Positions 25,402-34,365 are shown, numbered from the stretch's first letter. The stretch is DNA of 47,653 nucleotides from an uncultured Lachnospiraceae bacterium (GCA_902489925.1 CABUBX010000006.1:1-47653); one strand, 5' to 3'. Notes: generated by a model from the sequence alone, not told the origin. A program made the numbers and translations.

Positions 25402-26625
25402 ATGAAAGAAAAAGTTATTTTAGCCTACTCAGGCGGATTAGACACAACAGCCATTATCCCATGGCTTAAAGAAAATTTTGATTACGAAGTTGTTTGCTGC
25501 TGCGTTGACTGCGGTCAGGGCAACGAACTGGATGGGCTTGAGGAAAGAGCAAAGCTTTCAGGCGCTTCCAAATTATATATTGAAAATATCATTGACGATT
25601 TCTGCGATAACTACATTGTTCCTTGCGTTCAGGCCAATGCGGTTTATGAAAACAAATATCTTTTAGGTACATCTATGGCACGTCCTGCCATTGCAAAGCG
25701 CCTTGTGGAAATTGCCCGCAAGGAAGGCGCCACAGCCATCTGTCATGGCGCTACCGGTAAAGGCAATGACCAGATTCGTTTTGAGCTTGGTATTAAAGCG
25801 CTGGCGCCGGATATTAAGATTATCGCACCATGGCGTATGACCGATGTCTGGACAATGCAGTCCCGCGAGGATGAGATTGAATACTGCAAACAGCACGGCA
25901 TTAACTTACCGTTTTCTGCAGACAACAGCTACAGCCGTGACCGTAACTTATGGCATATCAGCCATGAAGGTCTTGAGCTTGAAGACCCTGCACTTGAGCC
26001 GAATTATGAGCATCTTCTTGTGCTCGGTGTCACTCCTGAAAAAGCACCGGAGGAAGGCGAATACGTGACAATGACATTTGAAAAAGGCGTGCCGACAAGC
26101 GTCAACGGTGAAAAGATGAAAGTTTCCGAGATTATTACAAAATTAAACGAACTCGGCGGCAAACACGGCATCGGTATTGTCGATATCGTTGAAAATCGTG
26201 TTGTCGGTATGAAATCCCGCGGCGTTTATGAAACACCGGGCGGCACAATTCTTATGGAAGCCCATCAGCAGCTTGAAGAACTTGTGCTCGACCGTGCCAC
26301 AATGGATGTGAAAAAGGATATGGGCAACAAACTAGCTCAGATTGTTTATGAAGGCAAATGGTTTACACCGCTGCGCGAGGCTGTTCAGGCTTTCGTCGAA
26401 TCCACACAGCAGTACGTGACAGGCGAAGTGAAATTTAAACTTTACAAGGGCAATATCATTAAAGCCGGCACAACTTCTCCTTATTCACTGTACAGTGAAT
26501 CCTTGGCAAGCTTTACAACAGGTGACCTTTACGACCACCACGACGCGTCAGGCTTCATTACACTTTTCGGTCTTCCGCTCACTGTAAGAGCAATGAAGAT
26601 GGCAGAAGCCGAAGAAAATAAATAA
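25402..26625 (+). CDS. argG: Argininosuccinate synthase
   Basis: Joins citrulline and aspartate with ATP. 407 residues from ATG 25402 (MKEKVILAYSGGLDTTAI), with GGGAGG 8 bases upstream. A frame extension to 25336 runs into the promoter and is rejected. The N-type ATP pyrophosphatase loop AYSGGLDTTA is at residues 8-17; ICHGATGKGNDQIRFELG and SADNSYSRDRNLWHISHEG are further signatures. argH and the carbamoyltransferase argF are not beside it and must lie elsewhere. It is a single-gene unit, divergent from argC and followed by a strong bidirectional terminator. Confidence 0.97.
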   Translation: MKEKVILAYSGGLDTTAIIPWLKENFDYEVVCCCVDCGQGNELDGLEERAKLSGASKLYIENIIDDFCDNYIVPCVQANAVYENKYLLGTSMARPAIAKRLVEIARKEGATAICHGATGKGNDQIRFELGIKALAPDIKIIAPWRMTDVWTMQSREDEIEYCKQHGINLPFSADNSYSRDRNLWHISHEGLELEDPALEPNYEHLLVLGVTPEKAPEEGEYVTMTFEKGVPTSVNGEKMKVSEIITKLNELGGKHGIGIVDIVENRVVGMKSRGVYETPGGTILMEAHQQLEELVLDRATMDVKKDMGNKLAQIVYEGKWFTPLREAVQAFVESTQQYVTGEVKFKLYKGNIIKAGTTSPYSLYSESLASFTTGDLYDHHDASGFITLFGLPLTVRAMKMAEAEENK

Positions 26626-26663
26626 GCCCATTCTATATCTCAAATATATACAGCGGCATTGCC

Positions 26664-26704
26664 GCAAAAAAGAACAGTCCGATGCACGGGCTGTTCTTTT
26701 TTGC
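26664..26704. terminator. Strong bidirectional terminator after argG
   Basis: A 17-bp stem (GCAAAAAAGAACAGTCC with GGGCTGTTCTTTTTTGC, one G-T pair) and a 7-base loop, A/T flanks on both sides. A smaller 5-bp hairpin (26653-26665) precedes it. Confidence 0.92.
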
Positions 26705-26740
26705 GCAATCAAACTTTTACTGTCAATGAAGTTTTTTTTC

Positions 26741-26769
26741 TTGCCTGCCTGTAAATTTTCACATATAAT
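26741..26769 (+). promoter_or_regulatory. Promoter of the DUF1576 gene
   Basis: -35 TTGCCT (26741-26746), 17-base spacer, consensus -10 TATAAT (26764-26769). The leader contains a small GC hairpin (26791-26806) without a U tract. Confidence 0.65.
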
Positions 26770-26835
26770 AATATATAGATAGCAAACTGTGCCGGAAGTT
26801 TCCGGCATCTAATTCTTATGTGTATTGGAGGCGTT

Positions 26836-28140
26836 ATGAAAATCAAAGAAAAAGAACACCTTAAACCTTCTCCGAAAATGTCCCGCAACCGTCAGTTTTT
26901 TATTCTCTCACTGTTTCCGGGATATTTTTTACTTATAGCACTTGTTTCTGAACCATTCCCGGATATTTTAAAAGGACTTTATACAATTTTTACTGAACCG
27001 GATATTTTAATTACGGATTATATCGCCCTCGGCGGTATCGGCGCTGCCTTTTTCAATGCGAGTATTTTAACATTTATGTGCATCGGTATTATATATCTGT
27101 TAAAAATGGAAATTACCGGCTCAGCCATCACCTCCATATTTCTGATGATGGGCTTTTCCCTTTTCGGAAAAAATATTGTCAACATATGGGCAATCCTTCT
27201 TGGTGTCGTTCTTTATTCGGCTTATCATAAAGAGCACCTTTCCAAGTACATTTATGTCGGCTTTTACGGCACAAGCCTTTCACCGATTATTACCGAAATT
27301 ATTTATATACAGGAATTGCCGTCGGCGCTTTCTTTCCTGTGCAGCATTCTTATCGGTGTCATTATGGGCTTTTGTCTGCCGCCGCTGTCCACCCATTTAT
27401 TTTATGCACACAAAGGCTTTTCCCTGTACAATGCCGGTTTTTCTGCCGGACTTATTGCAACCATCGTCGTTTCTGTTTTCAAGTCCTACGGCATGACTGT
27501 AGAAACAAGAAACATATGGTCCACAGGCAACAACGAGCTTTTTATGGAAGTGCTGTTCGGATTTTTTATTATCCTCTTTGTCATGGGGATGGTCCTTGAA
27601 CACGGCTGGGATGTCTTTAAAAAATACCGCCACATTTTGACTGCGGACGGTATTATGGGTACAAACTATATTGCAAGAGACGGACTGCCCGCCACTCTCA
27701 TCAACATGGCAGTCAACGGCATGTTTGCCACTGTTTATGTTGTCGCCATCGGCGGCGAATTAAACGGCCCGACTATCGGCGGTATTTTTACGATTGTCGG
27801 CTTTTCCGCCACAGGAAAGCATCTTCGTAATATTGCGCCGATTATGATTGGCGTATGGCTCACAAGCCTGACGGCCCACTGGAATATTACAGACCCGTCA
27901 GTCATTCTTGCCGCCCTCTTTTCGACAACACTGGCGCCGATTGCAGGAAAGTACGGCATCATCTGCGGCCTGATTGCAGGCTTTTTGCACGCTTCACTCG
28001 CCTTAAATATCAGTCTCATTAACAGCGGCATGAATCTTTACAACAACGGCTTTGCCGGCGGTCTTATTGCCACCTTCCTCGTCCCGATTATCAACTGTAT
28101 CGAGGACAGACGGGCAAGGGCAAAAGAAGAACTATTATAA
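26836..28140 (+). CDS. DUF1576-type polytopic membrane protein with internal duplication
   Basis: About 434 residues from ATG 26836, which has GGAGG 4 bases upstream; an ATG at 26818 has no RBS. Roughly 10-12 hydrophobic helices after a 25-residue basic N-terminus. Two halves repeat: GFSLFGKNIVNI (106-117) matches GFSATGKHLRNI (322-333), and GFSLYNAGFSAGLIAT (194-209) matches GMNLYNNGFAGGLIAT (398-413). The family looks like DUF1576, of unknown function; the two-fold repeat and re-entrant-looking glycine-rich motifs suggest a transporter or channel. It is a single-gene unit between two terminators. Confidence 0.75.
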   Translation: MKIKEKEHLKPSPKMSRNRQFFILSLFPGYFLLIALVSEPFPDILKGLYTIFTEPDILITDYIALGGIGAAFFNASILTFMCIGIIYLLKMEITGSAITSIFLMMGFSLFGKNIVNIWAILLGVVLYSAYHKEHLSKYIYVGFYGTSLSPIITEIIYIQELPSALSFLCSILIGVIMGFCLPPLSTHLFYAHKGFSLYNAGFSAGLIATIVVSVFKSYGMTVETRNIWSTGNNELFMEVLFGFFIILFVMGMVLEHGWDVFKKYRHILTADGIMGTNYIARDGLPATLINMAVNGMFATVYVVAIGGELNGPTIGGIFTIVGFSATGKHLRNIAPIMIGVWLTSLTAHWNITDPSVILAALFSTTLAPIAGKYGIICGLIAGFLHASLALNISLINSGMNLYNNGFAGGLIATFLVPIINCIEDRRARAKEELL

Positions 28141-28148
28141 AAGTTAAA

Positions 28149-28178
28149 GGACGCAGGATTTTTACTTTACCTGCGTCC
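28149..28178. terminator. Bidirectional terminator
   Basis: Perfect 9-bp stem GGACGCAGG / CCTGCGTCC with a 12-base loop, A run on the left and TTTATTTT on the right. It separates the convergent DUF1576 and BlaR1-like genes. Confidence 0.88.
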
Positions 28179-28193
28179 CTTTATTTTCTGCAA

Positions 28194-30473
28194 TTATCCA
28201 AGCGCCTTCGCTTTTTCATAACTACCCTTCCAATAATCATCTTTGTCAATCACCGCATACCAGCGGTTATCCTTGCTTCTTTCCCACGCATCATCAGCCA
28301 TATACAAGCTGCTGTCACCGTCCTCGACTGTCCGTATAAGGACAAAAGCCTCCTTGGTTTCTGCAACGATTTCAGGATAAATACCATTGACGATAAACTT
28401 ACCGCACGGCTTCTTATCCCCACTTTCAAGAGACATTGCTATGTAGCTGCTCTCGCCTGTCTTATCATCCAACACATAAAAAATCATCCTGCCATCCCAC
28501 ATATAATCTGTAAGATATGCCCTTGCCGATGTATTTTCAGGACTCAAAATCTGTCCCACAGCATTTTCCTCACCTGTCGTCAAATCCATATAAAGCACGG
28601 TATTATTGTCCTTACCCATATAATACAGCTTATTGTCATAAATACGCCACGCACCGTACTCTGCTTTATTTGGCAAATTAAAGCTTTCTTCCTTTCCGCT
28701 GCCGATGTTGTATGCTGTAATCTTTTCGTTTCTCATATAGAAAATATTATCCCCGGCAACGCCATAGCGGCGCATATCAATATCCGCCTTCACCTTTCCG
28801 ACGCGTTCCTGCTGCTTTGTTCCCATATTCATGCGAATAATATATCTGAAGTTTTTATCAAAATCCACATTTTCTTTTTCAAGCTTTTCACTAAAATAGT
28901 AAATATCTTGGTTATCTCTGTCATAGGCTAAGAAAATCCATGCCTTATACGGCGACATACCCTCATCAAAATAACAGATTCGGCAGCAATCTGAACCGTC
29001 CGGCTCGCTGACATACATCGCATCCCGTCCGTTTTTTTCTGTGCCAAAGGTATAAAGCTTTTTATCAATCAGATATCTATGGTCTGCCCATCGGCTGCCG
29101 GAATTATCATCAGCCCCTGTCTGCGCCATATATGCCGTCCCGGATGTCTTGATTTCAGATGCCCGCTTTGCCTTTAAATCAAGATAAAGCTGCCCTTCGC
29201 CATCCGAATAGGCTGCCGCTTCATCGCGAACATAAAACCCGTCCATCCACGGCACAATGATATTCTCATAAGGGTCGGTCGGCAAATAGCCTTTAGCCTC
29301 AAGCGCAATCGAGTCTTCACCGACAACAGCCATACGACGGTTTCTTGTCAGTTCAGCTACTTGCGCGCGCTCAATCGTTTCAACCGTATTTTGAACCGAC
29401 AACGGACTTCCGCAGCCCACCACAGCCACAGCAAAAAACATCGCCGCAATGATTGCCGCCCCAATATTTCTTGAACGGGCGATAATAGAAAATTCTCCGA
29501 TTTTTGAAATACGTTTTTTTAAAAAAGATGACTTAAACGGAAGCGCCTGTGAGCATAAAATTCCGGCGCCCTTCTGCTTTTGACTTGCCGCGAGGCTTAT
29601 AAGGCTTCTGCCATAGTCAAGACGTTCCGCCCTGTCTTTTTTGCAAATCACATAATAGTCGCAGGCAAATTCCGCGTCCCGCAAGGATATAAGCGCTGCT
29701 GCCCAGACAAGCGGATTAAACCATTGAAGGACAACACAACCCCAACGCACCAAATGCCAAAAATAATCTCTGTGCTTTATATGTCCCAGCTCATGCTCGA
29801 GCACACAATTTAACAGCCCTTCACTTTCTAAACTTCTCCTGTCAATATATATGGCCGGTTTTATAATGCCGAAAACAAAAGGTGCGCCAACCTGTTCAAT
29901 CACATAAATATTTATACCGTCAACCGTTTCAAAATAAACCCTGTTTTTCCTGAGCTTTGCTGCAAAGTTCCCATTTTTTGCAGCAAGCATGGCCGTCACG
30001 GTCATCGCACCGGCAAGCCATATAATGACGGATGTCCGAAACTGCCTGTCCGCTTTTGACGTATCTTCTCCCGATTTATCCACCAAAGCCCCGTTTTCCG
30101 CCAAAGGTGATGCAGGCTTATCCACCAAGGCTTCTGACTTTTCCACGAAATCCCCAATGGCTTCTGAAGGCTTTTTCCCTTCACCTGGCAGTATTTCAGA
30201 CCGCTTAGCATCTTCTTCGGAATAATGCGCCTCTCCGTCCTTTTTCGCAGACAGTATGCTTTCATTAAGCTGCCACTTTGTCTCAACAACTGTAATTACC
30301 TTTTTCTCCTGCTTTGGCATATACTGCGAAAATGGCAGGGGAATAAGGATTCTTACTGCCGCAAGCAGCCACACCGCATAAATAAGCGTTGGACTTACCC
30401 TATCTCTTGCAATCTGCCTGAAAACAAGAATTGCTATAATCAACATACTGGTCGTTAATATAACCTCCGCCAT
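28194..30473 (-). CDS. BlaR1/MecR1-type M56 peptidase with a propeller-like sensor domain
   Basis: 759 residues. N-terminal TM helices (about 1-50), a Pro/Ser/Lys-rich linker (about 55-145), TM3, the cytosolic M56 zinc protease with HELGH (227-231) and the distal Glu region RDAEFACDYYV, and TM4 (about 330-355). The outer C-terminal 400 residues are not a penicillin-binding domain; they show repeated blade-like units (KLYTFGTEKN, NIFYMRNEKITAYN, KLYYMGKDNNTVLYMDLTTGE, MIFYVLDDKTGESSYI), as in DUF5050-type propellers. Family knowledge: signal binding activates the protease, which removes BlaI. The ligand here is unlikely to be a beta-lactam. It follows the BlaI-type gene by 25 bases. Confidence 0.85.
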   Translation of the reverse strand: MAEVILTTSMLIIAILVFRQIARDRVSPTLIYAVWLLAAVRILIPLPFSQYMPKQEKKVITVVETKWQLNESILSAKKDGEAHYSEEDAKRSEILPGEGKKPSEAIGDFVEKSEALVDKPASPLAENGALVDKSGEDTSKADRQFRTSVIIWLAGAMTVTAMLAAKNGNFAAKLRKNRVYFETVDGINIYVIEQVGAPFVFGIIKPAIYIDRRSLESEGLLNCVLEHELGHIKHRDYFWHLVRWGCVVLQWFNPLVWAAALISLRDAEFACDYYVICKKDRAERLDYGRSLISLAASQKQKGAGILCSQALPFKSSFLKKRISKIGEFSIIARSRNIGAAIIAAMFFAVAVVGCGSPLSVQNTVETIERAQVAELTRNRRMAVVGEDSIALEAKGYLPTDPYENIIVPWMDGFYVRDEAAAYSDGEGQLYLDLKAKRASEIKTSGTAYMAQTGADDNSGSRWADHRYLIDKKLYTFGTEKNGRDAMYVSEPDGSDCCRICYFDEGMSPYKAWIFLAYDRDNQDIYYFSEKLEKENVDFDKNFRYIIRMNMGTKQQERVGKVKADIDMRRYGVAGDNIFYMRNEKITAYNIGSGKEESFNLPNKAEYGAWRIYDNKLYYMGKDNNTVLYMDLTTGEENAVGQILSPENTSARAYLTDYMWDGRMIFYVLDDKTGESSYIAMSLESGDKKPCGKFIVNGIYPEIVAETKEAFVLIRTVEDGDSSLYMADDAWERSKDNRWYAVIDKDDYWKGSYEKAKALG

Positions 30474-30498
30474 GAAAACACCTCCCGTCGCCCGCGCA

Positions 30499-30870
30499 CT
30501 ACCTATCCGACAGCTTCTTCTCCAAAAGCTTTATAAGCTCATCTGCCTCCTCATCACTTAAATGGTCATCGACAAGTGATGATACCATAAGTCCTATTTT
30601 CCCATCAAAGACTCTGTTTAAAAAAGCTTCTGACTCCGCCTTTACAGTCTTATCCTTCTCCGGCACGGCACGGTAATGCTTTGCCCGGCCGATTTCCTCA
30701 TAAGCGACAAGGTTCTTTGCTTCCATCTTCTTTAAAAAAGAGATAATCGCATGCCGCGTCCATCCGGTCGTGTCCTTAAAAGCCGCTTCAAGCTGGGCGA
30801 TTGTCATATCCCCTTTGTCCCAAAGCTTTTCTAAAATTTCCCATTCCGAATTTGAAATTGTCTTTCGCAT
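30499..30870 (-). CDS. BlaI/MecI/CopY-family transcriptional repressor
   Basis: 123 residues: N-terminal winged helix (ISNSEWEILEKLWDKGDMTI, TGWTRHAIISFLKKMEAKNL) and a C-terminal dimerisation helix pair ending KLLEKKLSDR. In the BlaI/MecI group this repressor is cut by the partner M56 protease encoded next to it. A palindrome over its own promoter (30897-30913) suggests autoregulation. There is no beta-lactamase or resistance gene beside it, so the regulated target is probably the pair itself plus genes elsewhere. Confidence 0.9.
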   Translation of the reverse strand: MRKTISNSEWEILEKLWDKGDMTIAQLEAAFKDTTGWTRHAIISFLKKMEAKNLVAYEEIGRAKHYRAVPEKDKTVKAESEAFLNRVFDGKIGLMVSSLVDDHLSDEEADELIKLLEKKLSDR

Positions 30871-30896
30871 ATAAACCTCCTATTAGTAATTATTAA

Positions 30897-30934
30897 GTTA
30901 CTTAAATAGTAACATTTGAATTACTTTTTGTCAA
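30897..30934 (-). promoter_or_regulatory. Promoter and palindromic operator of the BlaI/BlaR1-type pair
   Basis: Minus strand: consensus -35 TTGACA (30934-30929), 17-base spacer, -10 TACTAT (30911-30906). A 17-bp near-perfect palindrome GTTACTATTTAAGTAAC (30913-30897) covers the -10 and start region, an ideal position for a BlaI-type repressor; more AGTAAT half-sites flank it on both sides. Confidence 0.75.
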
Positions 30935-30942
30935 GGAAATTT

Positions 30943-31517
30943 TTACAGTTTCACCGCTCTTGTCGCCACAAATGACGGTATATTGTGCTCATGAAGATTG
31001 CCTGAGCCATTCGTGTCTTCATATAAATCCGTCAGTGTAAACCCGGCTTTGAGCTGTCCGCCGATTTGTTCTTCAAGCGTATGTGAAAACTGCACGCCCA
31101 TATTCGCAGCAAGCCCTTCTTCATAAAGTTTTTTATCCTTCAGCGGATTATACGGCAGCTTATGGGCGATGCGTTCTTCCTTTTCATCAAAAATAAAATT
31201 TGTGCCAATGTCATATCCCCCAAGAAAAATGCCGCCCTTTTTCAACACCCGGTAACATTCCTTAAAAATAGGCTCAACCTTTTCCACATAACAGTTAGAT
31301 ACCGGATGAAAAATCATGTCAAAACTTTCATCTTCAAAAGGAAGCCGCTTTGTCATATCGGCTCTGATAATCTCTATCTCATAACCTTCCCGTTCGGCAA
31401 CGAGCCGCTCACTCTCACACTGCTGTTTAGAATAATCCAAAACTGTGCATTTAGCCCCAAGCGCCGTAAGAATCGGCATCTGCTAATCGTTTCCGCATTA
31501 ATTTCCTGATAATTCAT
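30943..31517 (-). pseudogene. SAM-dependent methyltransferase broken by an internal deletion
   Basis: ATG 31517, with AAGGAGA 7 bases upstream, opens MNYQEINAETISR, the N-terminus of a known class I methyltransferase family. After 12-13 codons the frame leaves the family, and the rest (MPILTALGAKCTVLDYSKQQ onward, from 31479) continues in another frame to 30943. The segment that should hold the SAM-binding glycine motif is missing, by my recollection of the family some 60 residues. The joint contains AGCAGATG (31484-31477), which can encode the left end (SRW) and the right start (QQM). A shorter frame from ATG 31479 (178 residues) lacks motif I and should be inactive. It keeps LPFEDESFDMIFHP and CYRVLKKGGIFLGG. 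Confidence 0.8.
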
Positions 31518-31547
31518 CTCGATTCTCCTTCAATTTCCCGAATAATA

Positions 31548-31578
31548 AGAGGGGGCAGAGCCTATGGCCCTACCCTCT
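31548..31578 (-). terminator. Possible terminator overlapping the aconitase-family stop codon
   Basis: Arms AGAGGG... and ...CCCTCT with inner GGGC/GCCC pairing; on the minus strand it is followed by TTATTATT, only a weak U tract. Confidence 0.4.
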
Positions 31579-33858
31579 GTAATAATTAATCAAACATCCT
31601 TTTAAAATAATTTCACGCTCGTCATCAGTCAAGTCACCTATATTCAGTGTAAATTCCTTCACTGTATCGCCGACAACATACGCTTTCATAGATGATGCTT
31701 TATTCATCACGGCCTCGCGAATACCCGGCACGAATAAATAATCGCCGTTTTTAAACGGAAGCTCGCCCTTTTCAATTAAGAATGGCAGCATACCCCAGTT
31801 AATCAAATTTGAGCGGTATCTCTTTGTCGCATACTCATTGGCAATATTCGCCCAGCCGCCAAGCACTTTCTGACAGGAAGCCGCCTGTTCTCTGGCAGAG
31901 CCATCCCCCGGTTTAACCGCAAAGATTGTACTTCCGATACCGCAGTTTTCACTTGAGAGCTCAGGGCAAATTTCTGCCTTTACCTTATCCCACACAGGTG
32001 CGATTTCTGCAAAAGCTTCTCCGATTGAATTTCCAGAAACTCTTGCCTGCTCTGCCGCCTGTACTTCTTTGGCCCGCCCCACATAAGCCGGGTCCTTTCT
32101 TGAAAGTGCAAACTCTGCAAGCTTTAACGGATTTGAGCGGTAAGATGAAGTTTCCCCTGACGGAATTAATTCATCGGTTGTTGTTACAGGGTCGTGGATT
32201 TCAGATACAACCTTTAATAAAAGATTGTCTGTCAGCGCCTCCATCTTCGGCCAGTCTTTAATATTCGGTCCAAACTTAATTTCCACCGAAGCATCAGCAA
32301 CACCCTTGCTGTCAAATACTCTGTTATCATAAATTCGTCTGTCAAAGAAATACTTCGGTTTTGAATAATCGGCATCAATATCCGTCGCCGCTGTCAAATA
32401 GCCTTTATTGGCCGCTGTTGCCGCAATCGAACGGGCATCCATCAGGGCAACCGAAGAAATCTGACCGCTCTGAAGCTTTGAACCCTCGCGGTTCGGGAAG
32501 TTTCTTGTTGAATGACGAATACTGAACGCATTATTGGCCGGTGTATCTCCTGCACCAAAGCACGGTCCGCAAAAAGCAGTCTTGACAATTGCCCCCGTCT
32601 CCATCAATGAAGCAACCGCACCATTTTTAACAAGTTCCATATAAATCGGCGTACTTGCCGGATAGACGCTCAATGTAAATTCATCCGGACCGATGCTTGT
32701 ACCCTTCAAAATATCTGCGGCATCACAAATATTTTCAAAGCCGCCGCCGGCACAGCCGGCAATAATGCCCTGCTCAACATATAGGCGTCCGTTTCTCACC
32801 TTATCTCTCAGTTTAAAATCCACAGCGCCGTCTAAGCTCACAAGCGCCTTTTTCTCGCAATCCGCTAAAATATCCATAAGATTTGCGTTTAATTCTTCGA
32901 TTGTATATGTATTGCTCGGGTGGAAAGGCATAGCAATCATCGGCTTAATCTTATCAAGCTCAACAAAAATCATGCCGTCATAATAAGCGGCAGCGCCCGG
33001 ATGAAGTTCCTTGTAATCCTCACTTCTTCCGTGGATATCATAAAATTCCTTCACCTTATCATCAGTTACCCAGATTGAAGAAAGGCATGTCGTCTCTGTC
33101 GTCATAACATCGACACCGATTCTGTAGTCCACACTTAAATTGGCAACACCCGGTCCTACAAACTCCATCACCTTATTATTGACATAGCCATTTGCAAAAA
33201 CCGCACCGATAATCGCCAGCGCAATATCCTGAGGGCCGACACCCTTTTGAGGCTTGCCTGTCATATAAACACCGATAACCTCAGGCATCTTAATATCGTA
33301 AGTCTTATTAAGCAGCTGCTTTACAAGCTCAGGTCCACCCTCGCCCATAGCCATCGTTCCGAGGGCACCGTAGCGTGTATGGCTGTCTGAGCCTAAAATC
33401 ATACTTCCCGCACCGGCAAGCATCTCTCTTGCAAACTGATGGATGACGGCCTGATGCGGCGGAACATAGACACCGCCGTAGCGTTTTGCACATGAAAGAC
33501 CAAACATATGGTCATCCTCATTAATTGTGCCGCCGACAGCACAGAGGCTGTTGTGACAGTTTGTCAGAATATACGGCATCGGAAACTTTTCAAGTCCTGA
33601 AGCCCGCGCTGTCTGAATAATGCCGACATATGTAATATCATGAGAAGTCAGTTTGTCAAATCTTATCTTTAACTGCTTCATATTGTCCGATGTATTATGC
33701 GCCTTCAAAATATTGTAAGCCATTGTCTCTTTTGCAGCGGCTTCCTTCGTCACATCCTGTCCAATCTTTGCCTTGAGTAATTCTGCCGCATCCGCACAAT
33801 CTTCGATAATCTCGGTACCATTTAAAAGATAAGCACCGCCTTTTGTAAGCTGTATCAT
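31570..33858 (-). CDS. Aconitase-family hydratase
   Basis: 762 residues from ATG 33858; AGGAGG lies 6 bases upstream, and the frame extension to 33882 is rejected because its nearer ATG touches the RBS. Aconitase superfamily with 4Fe-4S ligands at C369 (IIAGCAGGGF) and C430/C433 (FCGPCFGAG), SDSHTRYGALGTMAMGEGG near 157-175, and a C-terminal swivel domain (KRYRSNLINWGMLPFLIEKG). It resembles the hydratase/aconitate hydratase group common in Clostridia, more than LeuC. The substrate is probably citrate/isocitrate, but a related 2-hydroxyacid is possible. It has its own promoter, whose -35 lies in the 3' end of the Fur-family gene. Confidence 0.85.
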   Translation of the reverse strand: MIQLTKGGAYLLNGTEIIEDCADAAELLKAKIGQDVTKEAAAKETMAYNILKAHNTSDNMKQLKIRFDKLTSHDITYVGIIQTARASGLEKFPMPYILTNCHNSLCAVGGTINEDDHMFGLSCAKRYGGVYVPPHQAVIHQFAREMLAGAGSMILGSDSHTRYGALGTMAMGEGGPELVKQLLNKTYDIKMPEVIGVYMTGKPQKGVGPQDIALAIIGAVFANGYVNNKVMEFVGPGVANLSVDYRIGVDVMTTETTCLSSIWVTDDKVKEFYDIHGRSEDYKELHPGAAAYYDGMIFVELDKIKPMIAMPFHPSNTYTIEELNANLMDILADCEKKALVSLDGAVDFKLRDKVRNGRLYVEQGIIAGCAGGGFENICDAADILKGTSIGPDEFTLSVYPASTPIYMELVKNGAVASLMETGAIVKTAFCGPCFGAGDTPANNAFSIRHSTRNFPNREGSKLQSGQISSVALMDARSIAATAANKGYLTAATDIDADYSKPKYFFDRRIYDNRVFDSKGVADASVEIKFGPNIKDWPKMEALTDNLLLKVVSEIHDPVTTTDELIPSGETSSYRSNPLKLAEFALSRKDPAYVGRAKEVQAAEQARVSGNSIGEAFAEIAPVWDKVKAEICPELSSENCGIGSTIFAVKPGDGSAREQAASCQKVLGGWANIANEYATKRYRSNLINWGMLPFLIEKGELPFKNGDYLFVPGIREAVMNKASSMKAYVVGDTVKEFTLNIGDLTDDEREIILKGCLINYYRG

Positions 33859-33901
33859 GGTCATCCTCCTTTGATTTAGCACTGTAACGTGTTATTTCTT
33901 C

Positions 33902-33930
33902 ATTATAATAGTATTTTGAGTAATTTTCAA
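33902..33930 (-). promoter_or_regulatory. Promoter of the aconitase-family gene
   Basis: Minus strand: -35 TTGAAA (33930-33925), 17-base spacer, consensus -10 TATAAT (33907-33902). The -35 overlaps the stop codon region of the Fur-family gene (ends 33927). Confidence 0.75.
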
Positions 33931-34349
33931 TCCTTTTTTAGCGCACACTGCCTGCACAGACCGTAAAATACTGTTTTCGATTCATCAATCGCAAATCCTT
34001 CTTTTTCAAGCATTTCCTCCATAAAGCATCTGAGCGCCGGACTGTCTGCATGGACAACTGTGCCGCAGCGGCTGCACATCAGATGAAAATGCTTTTTACA
34101 TTCCGGTGTATCGCCGGTGTATTGATAACAGGCAGGTACCTTGTCACTGAGCGTATACTTTCGTATAAGCCCCTCATCCTCTAACGCCTTTAAAAAACGA
34201 TAAACTGTCGCCTTACTGACAGCTTCTCCGTTGCTTTGAAGACCATCCAAAATATCCTCCGCTTTTAAATGCACGTCCTTATGTGCCTGCATATATTTAA
34301 GAAGCACCGCCTTCTGTCTTGTGCGGCGGTTGACTTTTTCACAGGTCAT
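33927..34349 (-). CDS. Fur-family metal-dependent regulator
   Basis: 140 residues from ATG 34349, with AAAGGGG 7 bases upstream (a TTG at 34355 is also in frame). Winged-helix N-terminus (VSKATVYRFLKALEDEGLI) and a dimerisation/metal domain with HFHLMCSRCG, a conserved E-x2-H type segment, and a C-terminal CRQC that completes a structural Cys4 zinc site. It could be Fur, Zur or PerR; the Asp/Asn diagnostic of PerR cannot be judged here. It lies between a thioesterase gene (16-base gap) and the aconitase-family gene. Fur control of that iron-sulphur enzyme is a reasonable inference; I did not find a clear Fur box. Confidence 0.9.
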   Translation of the reverse strand: MTCEKVNRRTRQKAVLLKYMQAHKDVHLKAEDILDGLQSNGEAVSKATVYRFLKALEDEGLIRKYTLSDKVPACYQYTGDTPECKKHFHLMCSRCGTVVHADSPALRCFMEEMLEKEGFAIDESKTVFYGLCRQCALKKD

Positions 34350-34365
34350 ATCCAATCCCCTTTAC

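Noticed and set aside
26653..26665. Separate small hairpin GCGGC-ATT-GCCGC before the argG terminator as its own regulatory element
   Set aside because: It is short, directly abuts a much stronger terminator and is best seen as part of the argG 3' end.
28194..30870. Beta-lactam resistance locus
   Set aside because: The BlaR1-like protein lacks penicillin-binding motifs and there is no beta-lactamase or mecA-like gene nearby.
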